Shown: positions 46,291-56,969, numbered from the stretch's first letter. The stretch is DNA of 64,000 nt from Stenocarpella maydis (GCA_002270565.1 NQMI01000030.1:1-64000), one strand, 5' to 3'. Notes: generated from the letters alone by a model not told the origin. Made by a program: numbers and translations.

Positions 46291-46884
46291 TTGCTAATTC
46301 GATATGTAGTAAACTTGTGTCTCTGAATTTATCATCTTAAGCAAGCCCAGCCTCACCTGGACGTTTTCTATTCTCAACACGAAGTCTTATATACGATGGG
46401 ATAATCTTACGAGCCTAGAAGTAGTACGTTTTATAAATCAATATTTGGAAATTATTACCTCCACTTGTAGTAATAATATGAACACACAATGGATTAGTAT
46501 TGCTTGCGTGAGGAGGTCGAGACTTGATTTGTTGAGATGATTACTTAAACCGCTCCTCTCTAGCTAAGTTAGTTTCGCAATTGATATCACATGCGAGAAA
46601 GGTGCTCTGGGCAATGTGGAAGCGCCAATATTTACTTAAAACCCTGGTGGGATCTTGGAGCTCCGGAGAGAACCTCGGCCCGGTCATCGGCGTCTTCATA
46701 AGATCACGTCAGCTCCGCAACTGACAGATTTACCTTTATTAATATCATCTTACATCTCAAACCTACACCCTCCCTTTTACTTGCGGGGTTACTCACGACC
46801 GAAACGTCTCAGAACACCACCAATACACCACATAGCCACACACTGCTAGTCGAGACGCAACCGCGAGGGCTCTTTTGTCACACG
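46291..46884. other. Spacer between oxidase and Rid-family gene
   Basis: About 600 bp, should hold the promoter of the Rid-family gene. Nothing else seen. Confidence 0.5.
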
Positions 46885-47298
46885 ATGTCTTCCCTGAATT
46901 TCATCAACGAAAACGGCCCCGGCCAGAAGCTAAGCGACGAGTTTCATTACTCCCAGGTAGTCCACATCCCAGGCACGCCTATCGTCAAGGCCTCAGGTCA
47001 AGGCGGCTGGAACGAGAAGGGTGTGTTGGACGCCAGCGACATCAAGGGCCAGGTAGGCCTCGCCTTCCAGAACGTCGATAATATACTGCAGGCGGCGGGC
47101 CTGCGCGGCTGGGAGGATGTCTACCTGTTTCGGTCATATGCCACGGACATGGACGCCGCGTTCAGCCACATCGTGGCGAAGCTACGGGAGCGGATCCCCG
47201 GGCACAGGCCGCTCTGGACTGCGCTGTCAGTGCCACGTCTTGCGACGCCGGAAATGCTTATTGAGATTGAGGTGGAGGCATACAAGCCGCAGCAGTGA
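46885..47298 (+). CDS. Rid/YjgF/YER057c/UK114-family protein
   Basis: One exon, 137 residues from the ATG in ACACGATGTCTTCC. The family features are HYSQVVHIPGTPIVKASGQG (second strand with SGQG), then GLAFQNVDNILQAAGLRGWE (the Q..NV..IL..AG helix), VYLFRSYATDM, and the final strands WTALSVPRLATPEMLIEIEV. RidA proteins hydrolyse reactive imine/enamine products of amino-acid metabolism, but they need an arginine in the PARTTVEV-like segment. Here the aligned segment is PLWTALSV with Trp, so it belongs to a subgroup without that arginine, and imine deaminase activity is not assured. It lies just downstream of an amino-acid oxidase, whose products are imines, on the same strand. Confidence 0.9.
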   Translation: MSSLNFINENGPGQKLSDEFHYSQVVHIPGTPIVKASGQGGWNEKGVLDASDIKGQVGLAFQNVDNILQAAGLRGWEDVYLFRSYATDMDAAFSHIVAKLRERIPGHRPLWTALSVPRLATPEMLIEIEVEAYKPQQ

Positions 47299-48251
47299 TT
47301 AGGCTACTGGCAGAGGCTATGTGACCACATGGAGATAATCCGATACATGATGGCGGTAGATCATCAAGTTCGTAGGGGGCGATGGATGCAAAAGACTTCT
47401 GCTTGAAGAATTTGAGACTAAAATCTTTGAGAGCGTCACCCTCTGTTCGATCGTTGTGCCGGGATGCGGTGCTCGATTTTCAATTACCAGAAACACCAGT
47501 GCCCCAGATTTGGTTCTCCTGATTCTTCAACCATGATGCTGTGTGCTCTGCGACTGTTGAGGTTACATTAGCCAGGTATTCTACTACTTACATATGAAAT
47601 CACTCAATCACTCGCGAGGTCGCTATGCACAAACGTACCAGCGGATGGCACTCATTGCTGTGCTTGAGTTATGTTGCAAATGTTTCCCTCCCTCACCGCC
47701 ACTAGATATCCTCGATGTGACGACAAAGCCCCAGCGTCTACCATTGAGAAGACCCCGAGCCGTCCTTGGCCAGATCCTTCATCTAGGCAGCGCCATATTT
47801 CGACTTGAGAAATGCAATAAATTACGTCAATGGGGTAACGTCCGCTGCTTGGCTTTTGTGGCGAGAGACTATGCGAGGACTCCATACTCCTGAAGCTCTG
47901 CGCCCTGAACCTGATCGATCCAACCAGCGGGGCATTTTCCTGTGTGGTGCAACTCCCGGGATATCGGCCAAGTGGAAATCACCCCCCTCACTACACTACG
48001 TAGTTGCACCCTTCGGAACTCGGTCAGATACCATGAACGGAAGAGAGGCCCACCATGCATGCAGGCTGGATACAACCCCTCATTGTTATTGAAAGCCACG
48101 GGCTGGAAAGGCAAGTATCAACTTGGGCAATACAAAAGGCAGAGCAGTCCAATTCTTAGGGGACGACTCGATATCCCCGGTTCCCATTGCCAACTTGAAA
48201 GCTTCACAAGTACACCAGTTGTCTGGGTAAAAATCTTGCTTACAATCCGAA
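47299..48251. other. Spacer upstream of the sulfatase
   Basis: About 950 bp without a recognised gene; presumably the sulfatase promoter region at its right end. Confidence 0.5.
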
Positions 48252-49859
48252 ATGCCTCCATCGCGCCCCAATATCATCTTTATCATGGCGGACGACCATG
48301 CCTCAAAAGCCATTTCAGCCTACGGTGCAGGAATCAACCACACGCCAAACCTCGACAGACTGGCAAATGAGGGCATGAAGTTCAACCACTGCTATGTCAC
48401 CAACAGCATCTGCACGCCGTCCCGCGCCACGATCCTCACGGGCACGCACAACCACGTCAACGGGGTCATGACGCTGGACTCCAAGATGAACAAGCACCTC
48501 CCCAATGTCGCCAAACACCTCCGCACCGGCGGGTACCAGACCGCAATGGTGGGCAAGTGGCACATGGGCGAGGGCCCAGACCATGAGCCCAGCGGGTTTG
48601 ACTACTGGAGCGTCCTCCCGGGCCAGGGCGACTACTGGGACCCGCGGTTCATCGACGCCGACGGCCCGCACGACCTGACCGGGTACGCCACGGATATAAT
48701 CACTGAGAAGACGCTCGGGTTCATCAAGGGACGGGACAAGTCGCGGCCCTTCTTCGTCATGTGCCACCACAAGGCCCCGCACCGCAGCTGGGAGTGCCAC
48801 GACAAGCACAAGCACCTGTACCGTGACAAGATCAAGGTCCCGGACACCTTCTCGGACGACTACAAGAACCGCGCCAGGGCGGCGGCCGCAGCCAAGATGC
48901 GCGTCGCCGAGGACATGACATACTTCGACCTCGGGCTCGCGCAGCCGGATGGTGGGCGTGACAAGGGCGAGAGGGTGTTCTCCGCGCTGGGGTTCTCGCA
49001 GCGGAAAGTCCCCGCGCCGACTGGGGATGCTCTCAGGGATTTCAAGCTCGTTGACGTCGAGGACGGGACGGTGTTCCGCTTCGCGGACGAGGCGGAGCTG
49101 GCGGGGTTCAAGTACCAGCGGTACATGCAGCGTTACCTGCGGACGATCCAGTCCATCGACGACGGCGTGGGTGAGATCCTGGACTATCTCAGGGACGGAG
49201 AGGACGGTGAGCTCGACAGAAATACGCTTGTCATTTACACGTCCGACCAGGGCTTCTTTCTCGGCGAGCACGGCTGGTTCGACAAGCGATTCATGTACGA
49301 GGAGTCGTTTCAGATGCCTTTTTTGATCCGGTACCCTGCCGAGATAAGGGCTGGGGCCGTGTGCGACGACATTGTCAGCAATGTGGACTTTGCGCCGCTG
49401 TTCCTCGACTTCGGGCGCCTGACGGTGCCGAGCTATATGCAGGGCGTTTCATTCAGGGACCTGTTGCACGGTTCTACCCCTGCGGGCTGGCAACAGATTG
49501 CGTACCACAGGTACTGGATGAACAATGACAGCATCCACGCGGCGAGGGCACACTATGGTATCAGGGACCAGAGGTATAAGTTGATCTACTGGTACAACCA
49601 GGACCTTGGAGTTCCTGGGGCGCGACCTCCTAACAAGGGCGAGGAAGAGAGGGAGTGGGAATTGTTTGACTGCCAAGAGGACCCGCTGGAGTTATTTAAT
49701 GTCTACAATGAGGCTCGGTATGGCGATATGGTCAGGCGGATGACATTGTTACTGGAACGCAAGATGGCTGAGATTGGTGACGAGCCGGTGCATGACAGCA
49801 AGACGGTTGAAGAGTCATCACTTGCCGACTCGACGCTGCATATAGATGTCCAGATGTGA
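48252..49859 (+). CDS. Type I (formylglycine) sulfatase
   Basis: One uninterrupted 535-residue frame. It opens RPNIIFIMADDHASKAIS with the metal-binding Asp14-Asp15 pair, and the modification motif is complete: Cys54 in SICTPSRATILTG, the residue converted to formylglycine. Further family blocks are YQTAMVGKWHMG (catalytic Lys/His), FFVMCHHKAPHRSWE, and TSDQGFFLGEHGWFDKRFMY (metal-binding Asp and Lys). There is no signal peptide, so the enzyme is probably intracellular, unlike secreted arylsulfatases. It cleaves sulfate esters; the substrate cannot be read from sequence. The closest general type is the arylsulfatase/N-sulfoglucosamine-sulfohydrolase-like group common in bacteria. The high GC at third positions matches the other intact genes. 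Confidence 0.93.
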   Translation: MPPSRPNIIFIMADDHASKAISAYGAGINHTPNLDRLANEGMKFNHCYVTNSICTPSRATILTGTHNHVNGVMTLDSKMNKHLPNVAKHLRTGGYQTAMVGKWHMGEGPDHEPSGFDYWSVLPGQGDYWDPRFIDADGPHDLTGYATDIITEKTLGFIKGRDKSRPFFVMCHHKAPHRSWECHDKHKHLYRDKIKVPDTFSDDYKNRARAAAAAKMRVAEDMTYFDLGLAQPDGGRDKGERVFSALGFSQRKVPAPTGDALRDFKLVDVEDGTVFRFADEAELAGFKYQRYMQRYLRTIQSIDDGVGEILDYLRDGEDGELDRNTLVIYTSDQGFFLGEHGWFDKRFMYEESFQMPFLIRYPAEIRAGAVCDDIVSNVDFAPLFLDFGRLTVPSYMQGVSFRDLLHGSTPAGWQQIAYHRYWMNNDSIHAARAHYGIRDQRYKLIYWYNQDLGVPGARPPNKGEEEREWELFDCQEDPLELFNVYNEARYGDMVRRMTLLLERKMAEIGDEPVHDSKTVEESSLADSTLHIDVQM

Positions 49860-50448
49860 GGATAAACAACAGGCTGCCTTGCATCTGTGTTGTGGATTAC
49901 ACGCAAATTCGATCCAACTAGCCATGCACCGTCGTTTTAACGCTGTCACTAGTGTAACTGACTCCCTGCTACTTTCCGACCTGTAGTACTTACCGCTCGA
50001 GATTGTTGGTATCTGGGAAGACCAGCCAGCAGTGATACTGTTCTCTGTTCTGCTGCAACGACGCTTGTAGAACTGGAGGGTGTCTACCCGCGACAACGCA
50101 ACGCTCGTAGTACCTCTCGTGGTAGACAAATTTCCGACTTGGCAATATGTTGCCGAACGGGCTTGTACCTATGGAGATTTTCAGATGCCAAGTAGCAGCA
50201 GTCTTGTGTAAATTCACAAGACGGGCAGACGGGCAGACGACCTTTCCATCCCAAGCCACTGGCTTTTCAATGACCCGAACCAAGACCAGGCACGTCACCG
50301 ACTCCCGACACCGCGTTTCCGAATACGGGGTCCAAGGCGGAGGGCCTGCGGATTCGTGATCGACCTGCTGGATGACGAGCGCGGGTATGGCGTGGGGGCC
50401 TGGGGTCCCCTGCGTCTGCATATGCACATATGCGGTATGTGCCTGCTG
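49860..50448. other. Spacer between sulfatase and transposon
   Basis: About 590 bp. No gene recognised. Confidence 0.5.
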
Positions 50449-51922
50449 TACAACCCCCCGGGATTACAAACGTTAAATGCCTCGTACCGTCACGTTCGAC
50501 CCACCCATTTGACCCACACACCCCCACTAGGTACCTTTTTCTAGCACTTTCCATACTAACGGTACTTCCAGGCTATGAAACGCTCAAATTTCCTCATCGC
50601 CGCCGCCGTCGCCGCCGTTTGCAGCGGCCTGAAGCTATCGCCAACTTTCAGAATGGACCTCAATCGGCTGCTTTGCACACCACGTACCCCTCGCATTCGA
50701 TACCTCGCCGAGAGGGCCGCCGAAGCTTCCCCTTCCTCTAGCCCCTCCGCCGCTCGCCAGGAACGTCGTCGTCGTCGTGCTGAAGAACTCAATCGTGACC
50801 AACGGATTGAAATACGTACGCTTCGTCAGCATACTGATTATAGTATCGACACCATCGCCAAGCGTTTAGGGCATACGCCTCGTCAAGTTCAGTGGGCGCT
50901 GAGTCACCCTGTGACACCTCAAAAACACTGCAAACACCAACCTGCCCTCAATACACCTCAACGCCTCGAATTATGGAGGTGGTACCTAGCAAATCCGAGG
51001 CTTCGCAATGTCTCGTGGTTAGGCCTTCATTGGTTTCTTCCTCCAGGCCTTAACCACATCAGCGAGTATGCCCTCGTTACAGCACTACAAACGCTCGGTT
51101 TCAAACGCTGCCGCCGCCCCCGATGCATCCAGCATAGCGAGGAAAACGAGCAAGCCCGCGTTGAGTGGTGTAAAGAAATGTTAGACTAACGGCCGAATCC
51201 TCAAGACTAGGAAGACGTCATCTTCTCTAACGAGGTGTGGGCAGTTAATAACCCTATATATACATAATGGGCAACCATACACGATTTTGAAGATATCGCG
51301 AGCTTCGCTTTATTACGCCGGCACCCTATAGGCTGGATGTGGTGGAGTTGCTTCGCTGGAAGGAGGAAAGGACCAGGTTATGTATGGGAGAAGGGCTTCG
51401 GAGGCGTCAACCAGTATAATTTCTGCTCGGAGATCCTCCCTCTCGTCAGAGATTTCTTCCATAACGCCCTCGGCAGTTATGGTGTTTTCCAGCACGATAA
51501 CGCCCCCGTACATCGCGCCCGGTTGACGAAGCAAACGCTCCGCCGGATGAGGGTTCCCTTCATTGGCCAGCAAACTCGCCAGACCTAAATCCAATAGAAA
51601 ACGTCTGGGCTTGGATGAAGGACTGGATCGAATCCATTATGATATTCAGTCCCTTAACCTTTAAGGGCTATGGGAAGCGATTTTTGCTGCCTGGGAGGTA
51701 GTGCCCACTGATTTCCTATTGCAATTGGCTCGGTGAATGCCCAAACGCCTTCGAGATTGTATTAACGTGAAGGGGAAGAAAATCGACCGCTGATTATCTA
51801 TGGGTACATCGAATGCCATAAAAATTTGCTAATAAATTGATGTTTTCTAGATAGCATTGCATTTGCCCCACTGTGGCGAACGGAAGTCACAAATTAACGT
51901 TTGTAATCCCCGGGGGTTATAG
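50449..51922 (+). mobile_element. Decayed Tc1/mariner-type transposon with TIRs and TA duplications
   Basis: The left end after TA (50449-50450) reads CAACCCCCCGGGATTACAAA then CGTTAA. The right end before TA (51921-51922), in reverse complement, reads TAACCCCCGGGGATTACAAA then CGTTAA. Near-identical ends of about 27 bp (weaker similarity continues inward) and the TA dinucleotide at both sides define a 1470-bp element. The transposase inside has a helix-turn-helix region and DDE remnants. It is clearly inactive as it stands. Confidence 0.85.
50575..51725 (+). pseudogene. Tc1/mariner transposase pseudogene
   Basis: An open frame to 51189 contains the DNA-binding helix-turn-helix (YSIDTIAKRLGHTPRQVQWA) and the linker ending ARVEWCKEMLD. 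After a stop, EDVIFSNEVWA stands where the first catalytic Asp block should be (Asp changed to Asn). IGWMWWSCFAGRRKGPGYVW and FQHDNAPVHRARLTKQTL give the second catalytic block. After another frame change SPDLNPIENVWAWMKDW gives the third, with its acidic residue. Stops and at least two shifts disable it. The motif set belongs to the DDE superfamily (Tc1/mariner). Confidence 0.85.
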
Positions 51923-51984
51923 TTCACTACACCCCGAGAGCCCGAAAGTGGAAACTCTAAGATGTAGCTGAGCAAGATAACACT

Positions 51985-52180
51985 TTCCCTTTTTCGGCAG
52001 AGCGTAACGTAGATCATGATTGCGAGATCTGCGGCCCACGTAGCGCTCTTAGTATACTATGGTTCATTTCGCCGAAGTTATCTCAACGTGGATTGGTCCG
52101 TTAAGGATTCTTAAAGCTAGATTGGTTAGTTAGTTCAGATACGGGAAACCTCTAAAAGTATTTCGCCCAAGAATGGGGGC
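51985..52180 (+). repeat. Diverged copy of the 21-kb inverted-repeat element's internal part
   Basis: TGCGAGATCTGCGGCCCACG, TAGCGCTCTTA, GAAGTTATCT, GATTGGTCCGTT and CCTCTAAAAGTATTT follow in the same order as TGCGAGATATGCGGCCCGCG, TAGCGTTCTTA, GAAAGTTATCT, GATTGGTCTGTT and CCTCTGAAAGTATTT at about 21151-21282. It starts just outside the Tc1/mariner element. Confidence 0.6.
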
Positions 52181-52468
52181 TGTCGTTGAAAATGGAGCTA
52201 ATTACTGCCATGGCGCTAGCAGAGGCTTTGCGTCTGTCCGGAGTCGCGGTAGCAATAGACACGGCCCTGGTCACGGTAATATCGCGTTACTTATGGTTCA
52301 CGCACCCAGCTTTTTATATTACAAACACAGCTTTTTATATGGTGATGCACCCAGTATAAGGAATTAAGCATATAGCATACTATCAGTTCTTATACCTCCC
52401 CTCTACACCCCATTATATACCTAAAGGAAGTCCTACTATATGCCCTTTATATAACTAAAGGAAGACCC

Positions 52469-52484
52469 TGTTATGAACCAACAC
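52469..52484 (+). repeat. 16-bp terminal motif TGTTATGAACCAACAC
   Basis: The same motif begins the repeat at 53646 (one change) and, inverted, ends the repeat at 57418. The following 18 bases (TATGGCACCCTGGGGATC) also match the inverted copy at 57384-57402, so this is a terminus of the same LTR-like family. Confidence 0.55.
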
Positions 52485-52651
52485 TATGGCACCCTGGGGA
52501 TCCATCTAAAGGACCAAAAGAGTGCGGGATCAAGGACCATAACACTGCCCTACCGGCACTAGCACAAAGAATCAGCAGGCACCCAGGGTTAGGGTCAAGG
52601 ACCCACCCCCCCAGAATAGATATATATATAGATATAGTTATTAATCTATGT

Positions 52652-52834
52652 AATGATTACACCAAACCTTTATAAGGTTTAGTAGGTAACCTGTAGGGCT
52701 TATATTAGCAGAGCGGCATAGAGGCAGTATGTAACTGAGTTATAGTATATAAAGATACTGTTTATAAAGAGGGTATAATCGGAAGCTATAAGGCTATCTA
52801 GTTAATAGAACTGAATACTTCGATTAATAACTAA
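52652..52834 (+). repeat. LTR-like repeat, copy A
   Basis: From CACCAAACCTTTATAAGGTT through TAGCAGAGCGGCATAGAGGC to GATTAATAACTA it matches 53221-53402 along its whole length, with mainly C/T and A/G differences. Confidence 0.65.
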
Positions 52835-53220
52835 CATCGTCGCCCTGGCTTCCGGCCGGGCCCCCCTTCCGGCCGCCCTACCCACCCGCCATGCTACTAT
52901 TCCCAACGTCAATTTCCCGCCACAACTATTACCGAGCCCTCTTCTGTTGGTATTAAGGAATCATTAGAATCATTGCTATTAGGCAAACCAGCCCCGGCCT
53001 TAATTTAAGCCCTCCAAATAGCCTCAATATCAGCAAAAGTCTCGTTTGGGTCAATTTAGACCTTTTTCCTCCGGATCTTCATACAGGGCTCAATTTTACC
53101 CTATAGCTTCTTATTTTTTTTGAGAATATCACTAAATCAAACTCTTTCTTATTATATACCTTAAGAATTTTTCTACAAAGTGCTTATTATATAGGGCTTA
53201 AATATTTCTAGCAGGCTGTT

Positions 53221-53402
53221 ATAATCACACTAAACCTTTATGGGGTTCAGTAAGTAACCTATAGGGTTTATTTTAGCAGAGTGGCATAGAGGCAGCACGC
53301 AACTAAGTTGCAGTATATAAAGACACTATTCACGAAGAAGGTATAATCAGAAGCTATAAAGCTATCCAATTGGTAAGACTAAATACTTAGATTGATAACT
53401 AA
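53221..53402 (+). repeat. LTR-like repeat, copy B
   Basis: Direct repeat of copy A (52652-52834), about 570 bp downstream. Key shared blocks are TAGCAGAGTGGCATAGAGGC and GGTATAATCAGAAGCTATAA. Confidence 0.65.
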
Positions 53403-53403
53403 A

Positions 53404-53632
53404 TATAATAATCAGAGGGTTTCCGAGTCCTTTAAACCGGTAAGATCAAGGGTTTATATTCGGAATACATTATTAGGCAGTTATTAAGCAATATTATTAA
53501 CTAACAATAATCACTAACTATAAGGCTATCCAATGCTAAGATTGAATACTTAGATTAACAACAAAAGAGTCTGTCCTATAAAAGCTATCTACTATAGTAA
53601 TAACCATATCCATATATATATTCCAACTCTTC
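53404..53632 (-). repeat. Inverted repeat arm 1 (LTR-like)
   Basis: Its reverse complement matches 53862-54092 almost throughout, for example TTTATATTCGGAATACATTA against TTTATATCCGGAATACATTA, and TAAAAGCTATCTACTATAGT against TAAAAGCTATCTAATATAAT. The two arms of about 229 bp flank a spacer of about the same length. Confidence 0.7.
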
Positions 53633-53645
53633 AGTAGCTCAATAC

Positions 53646-54092
53646 TGTTATGGACCAACACACATTGGCGGCTGACTATCGCAGAAGACAACCCCGCAGG
53701 TCAGGAAGTAGCCCCCAAAAGGAGCGCCCTGCCTGATCCAATCAGTAACGCCACCATATTAGGGTTAGGGTCAGGGACCCACTACAATCAATAGGATCAT
53801 TATTAATTCTATCAAGTAACACTTAATTAATAGGATCATCATTAATACTATTAATAACGAATAAAGAGTCAGGATATATAAGGATATAATCATTATTATA
53901 TTAGATAGCTTTTATAAAATAGACTCTTTAGTTATTAATCTAAGTATTTAACCGTAAATATTAAATACCCTTATAGCTAGTAATCATTATTAGAAGTTAA
54001 TAATATTACTTAATAACCGCCTAATAATGTATTCCGGATATAAACTCTTAATCTTTTAGAATTAATATCCTTAGAAACCCCCTTAATTATTA
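53646..54092 (+). repeat. LTR-like repeat containing inverted repeat arm 2
   Basis: Starts TGTTATGGACCAACAC and, after about 220 bp, gives AAAGAGTCAGGATATATAAG then TTAGTTATTAATCTAAGTAT. This is the same order of blocks as the minus-strand copy running from 57418 leftwards, so it is one full-length LTR-like copy in plus orientation. Confidence 0.6.
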
Positions 54093-54634
54093 TATTTTAG
54101 TAACTCTTATTTATATATTATTATGCAAACTTTAAGTAATATTACATATAAAACCCTTTATAATATCAAACTCCAGAATAACCACCCCTACTTGCAACCT
54201 TCTCCATAAGCTAAACAAACTTACTAATAATAAGACTATAGACCCCTATATCCAGGAACTACTTAATAAGGTTATGCAGTTGCGCCTCCTTATAAAAGGT
54301 TAAGCTTAATATAATATAAAAGTTAAATAACTTTAATAGGAGATTACTGAAAACGGGCCCAAAAGGGAGGGAGCGAGAGGACAAAGCCTCCACACACACA
54401 AAAAGGCACACATTCTGCTAGAGCCCTAATCAAGTAACCACCCCAAGAGGAGCATGGAAGACAAAAAGAGGATCTCCTAATGCAATAGGAGAGTTATAAG
54501 GGGAATAAAGGGTGCTAAAAAGGAGAGGCAAAAAAAGAGGGCATAAGAAATAGTTTTATAATATATATATATATATTAGATAGATATAAATTCATAGGGT
54601 ATAAAAAGATTAATTCTTTAGAACTAGAAATTTC

Positions 54635-56045
54635 TTAAAAGCAATGTAGGAAGGCCCCTTCTNTTGATCGTGAACCCCTATAGCAGAGCTTACAGGGGCT
54701 TTCTGAGGCTATAGACGAGCTGTCTGAATCACTAGCCTCATCACCTAAAGAATAGCTCTTGCTAGGAGCTGATTCTTCATCCTTATAGGCTGAATAGCCT
54801 AAAGCACAGGCGTAGTCCCCTGAATTTTCAGGGGGCTTCCCACTGGGCGATTTAGGCTCTGTGGATTTTTTCTTGCCACTAGAGCCCCTGGATCCCCTAT
54901 TAGGCTTATTTTCTTCAGCCTTTTTAGGGTCCTGCCCTCTGTTTCCAGTCTTTTTAGGCCTTTTGGAGCCTGAAGACTGATTTTTAGGCCCCTGAGGGCC
55001 TAAAGGAGGTTTCTGTTCCCCCTTAGCAACCTGATAGGATGCTGAAGACGGATTTCTAGTCTCTTCTAGTATATCCGCCATAAGGAACTGTAGATTTAGC
55101 CTATCAGTAGGCTGGCCCGTAGCTTTTAGCGTACGGATAGTTCCTCTGAGCCGCTCTGCCCACTGTGGAAATGCTCTTTCCAAGGAGCCTAGGTACTGAT
55201 TTATTAGGTCAGTTGGCTCTATTTGGGCCCTAGCAAGGTATAGCCTAGAGATTAGGCTATTAAACCAAGCGTTAAATTCCGCTAGGTTTATACCAGAAGC
55301 ATATTTTAGGGAGTGAAATTCCCTATATAGCGAATCTCTCTATAAACCCATAGAATGAGAATACTAGTCCTTTAGTAGCTTATAAGCTTCTGCAGGGCCT
55401 GAGATCCAAGCAATAGCAGCCTGTAGGCTTGAAGATAGGCTATCTCTTAAGAGCATTAAGAGAATAGCCTAATCACTATCACTTAGGCTATTAGCTATAG
55501 AAGGGTCTGCAAGAAATTAGCTATACCCTATAGCCCGTAGCATAATAGCAAACGCTTGCTTCCACTGGTCGAAATTTTCAGGGCCTTTTAGGCGATACAT
55601 CTCTGGGAAGGTATATACCTTCTTAGAGAGCTCCTTACTAAAATCGGAACTAAATCCAGTGGGTTCTGGCTGCCTTCCAGGGCCCATAGGCCTCTGATCA
55701 GGGCCCGTAGGCCCTATAGAAGGACTTACTATATCCATAGGCTCCAAGGGGGCCGTCTGGGGCACTTGAGGCGCTGGAGGCGCTGGAGGCGCCGGCTGGG
55801 GCGCCTGCTGGGATACTAGGGCTGATAGGCCCTAAATAGCAGTAGCCAACTCCCCTAGCGTACCTTGAAGGGTATTGCTAGTAGCTACCTGCTAAGCTAA
55901 TAGCTCTTGTACAGACTCTAAACGGGTATTCAGGTTTAAAATCTGCTGATTTTGCAGATCTAGGCGCTTTAATAGAGATCTATTACCCTGGGAATTAGGG
56001 GTTATCCCCTCTATAGGGGCACTAGAAGCTATATTAGCTATTAAG
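54635..56045 (-). pseudogene. LTR-retrotransposon gag pseudogene (Copia-type)
   Basis: Reading leftwards from about 56045 there is a coiled-coil start (LLKRLDLQNQQILNLNTRLE), a proline/alanine stretch, then MYRLKGPENFDQWKQAFAIM, the opening of the Copia-type gag core. LYREFHSLKYASGINLAEFN, AFPQWAERLRGTIRTLKATG and ILEETRNPS follow, and then a basic, serine-rich tail with KKTGNRGQDPKKAEENKPNR. In-frame TAG/TAA codons replace residues at several points (for example LLA-stop-QVA, LLKD-stop-YS), mostly as C-to-T changes of glutamine codons. No protease, integrase or reverse transcriptase reading frame remains to the left. One base at 54663 is N. Confidence 0.75.
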
Positions 56046-56249
56046 AAAGACTAAATATACCTAGAAAATAGGTATATAAGGGGGAGAATATTGCTAGAGA
56101 GTGTAATTTATAGCAACCTAATAGTATAGTTATATATTTCCTTAGTGCCTATTCCGTAAAAATCCTAGGTATAACCCTCTAATATATAGTCTCTTAAGTA
56201 AAACTTTCCCTTATATAAAATGCTAGCGTTAGAGTTATAATTGTGAGAA

Positions 56250-56330
56250 ATGGTGTTCGTGGCATAATGTGCGCTAAGGGTTGTAGGTTTGAATTACCCT
56301 AGCGAGCAATTTTTTGCTCTTTTTGCAGTT
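56250..56330 (+). ncRNA. tRNA-like / Pol III promoter-like sequence (SINE or tRNA relic)
   Basis: GTGGCATAATGTG resembles an A box and GGTTTGAATTACC a B box about 45 bp later. The flanking TGTTCGT and GCGAGCA can pair over seven positions like an acceptor stem, and a T-rich stretch (TTTTTTGCTCTTTTT) follows. The T arm pairs poorly and no clean anticodon arm was found, so a SINE head or tRNA relic is more likely than a working tRNA. Confidence 0.35.
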
Positions 56331-56969
56331 ATTTCTAAGTATTACAGGCCCAAACCAGCAATATTTTTAGCTGGTCTGCTAATCAGTGCAAATAGCGCTA
56401 TAGCATACAGATAGGTAGGCTTTTTAAGGCCTAAATTCAATGTTATTTTAGAGTGCTAACTGCTAGAGCCGGGCTTATAACCTCTAATGAATTATGCTAT
56501 AAAATAGCATTTAGTTTAGCATGTGTGTGTTTCAGTAGGGTTGCAGTATGGTGCTCTAAGGCGAATTCAGATGATTAATAATGGTCTGGATAACTTTATA
56601 TTGAATTAAGTTGGGCTTCTATAAGCCCTCCTTATATACCCTCCGACATTATCTCACCCCTGGGCATGCTGCGATAGGCTCTGGTGCAAATTAGCAAATG
56701 CCAAAAATTCGCCCTTCTAACACACCATCTTTGGTTCTAAGCAACTAGCCAACCATAACCCTAGTAATGCCTAAATTAAGTACATACAAACTTCAGAAAT
56801 CAAGCTATCCAATGCACTAAGTTACATACTTTTTAGGTAAGAAATAAGGGTAATACAGAGGTCTGAATTAAGGTGCAAATGCAGGCCAAAATAATTAACT
56901 TACGGCTACCAAAATCATCTTGCATCACGCATGCACTGGGCGTACTTAGCGAAAATCGCCTGACTTGCA

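Noticed and set aside
48315..49271. 318-codon minus-strand open frame
   Set aside because: Antisense shadow of the sulfatase caused by GC-rich third positions; no motif.
52580..53775. GGGTTAGGG-like strings suggesting a telomere
   Set aside because: Only about two units occur at each place (near 52588 and 53759; also 57308 on the other strand), embedded in repeated elements; no array.
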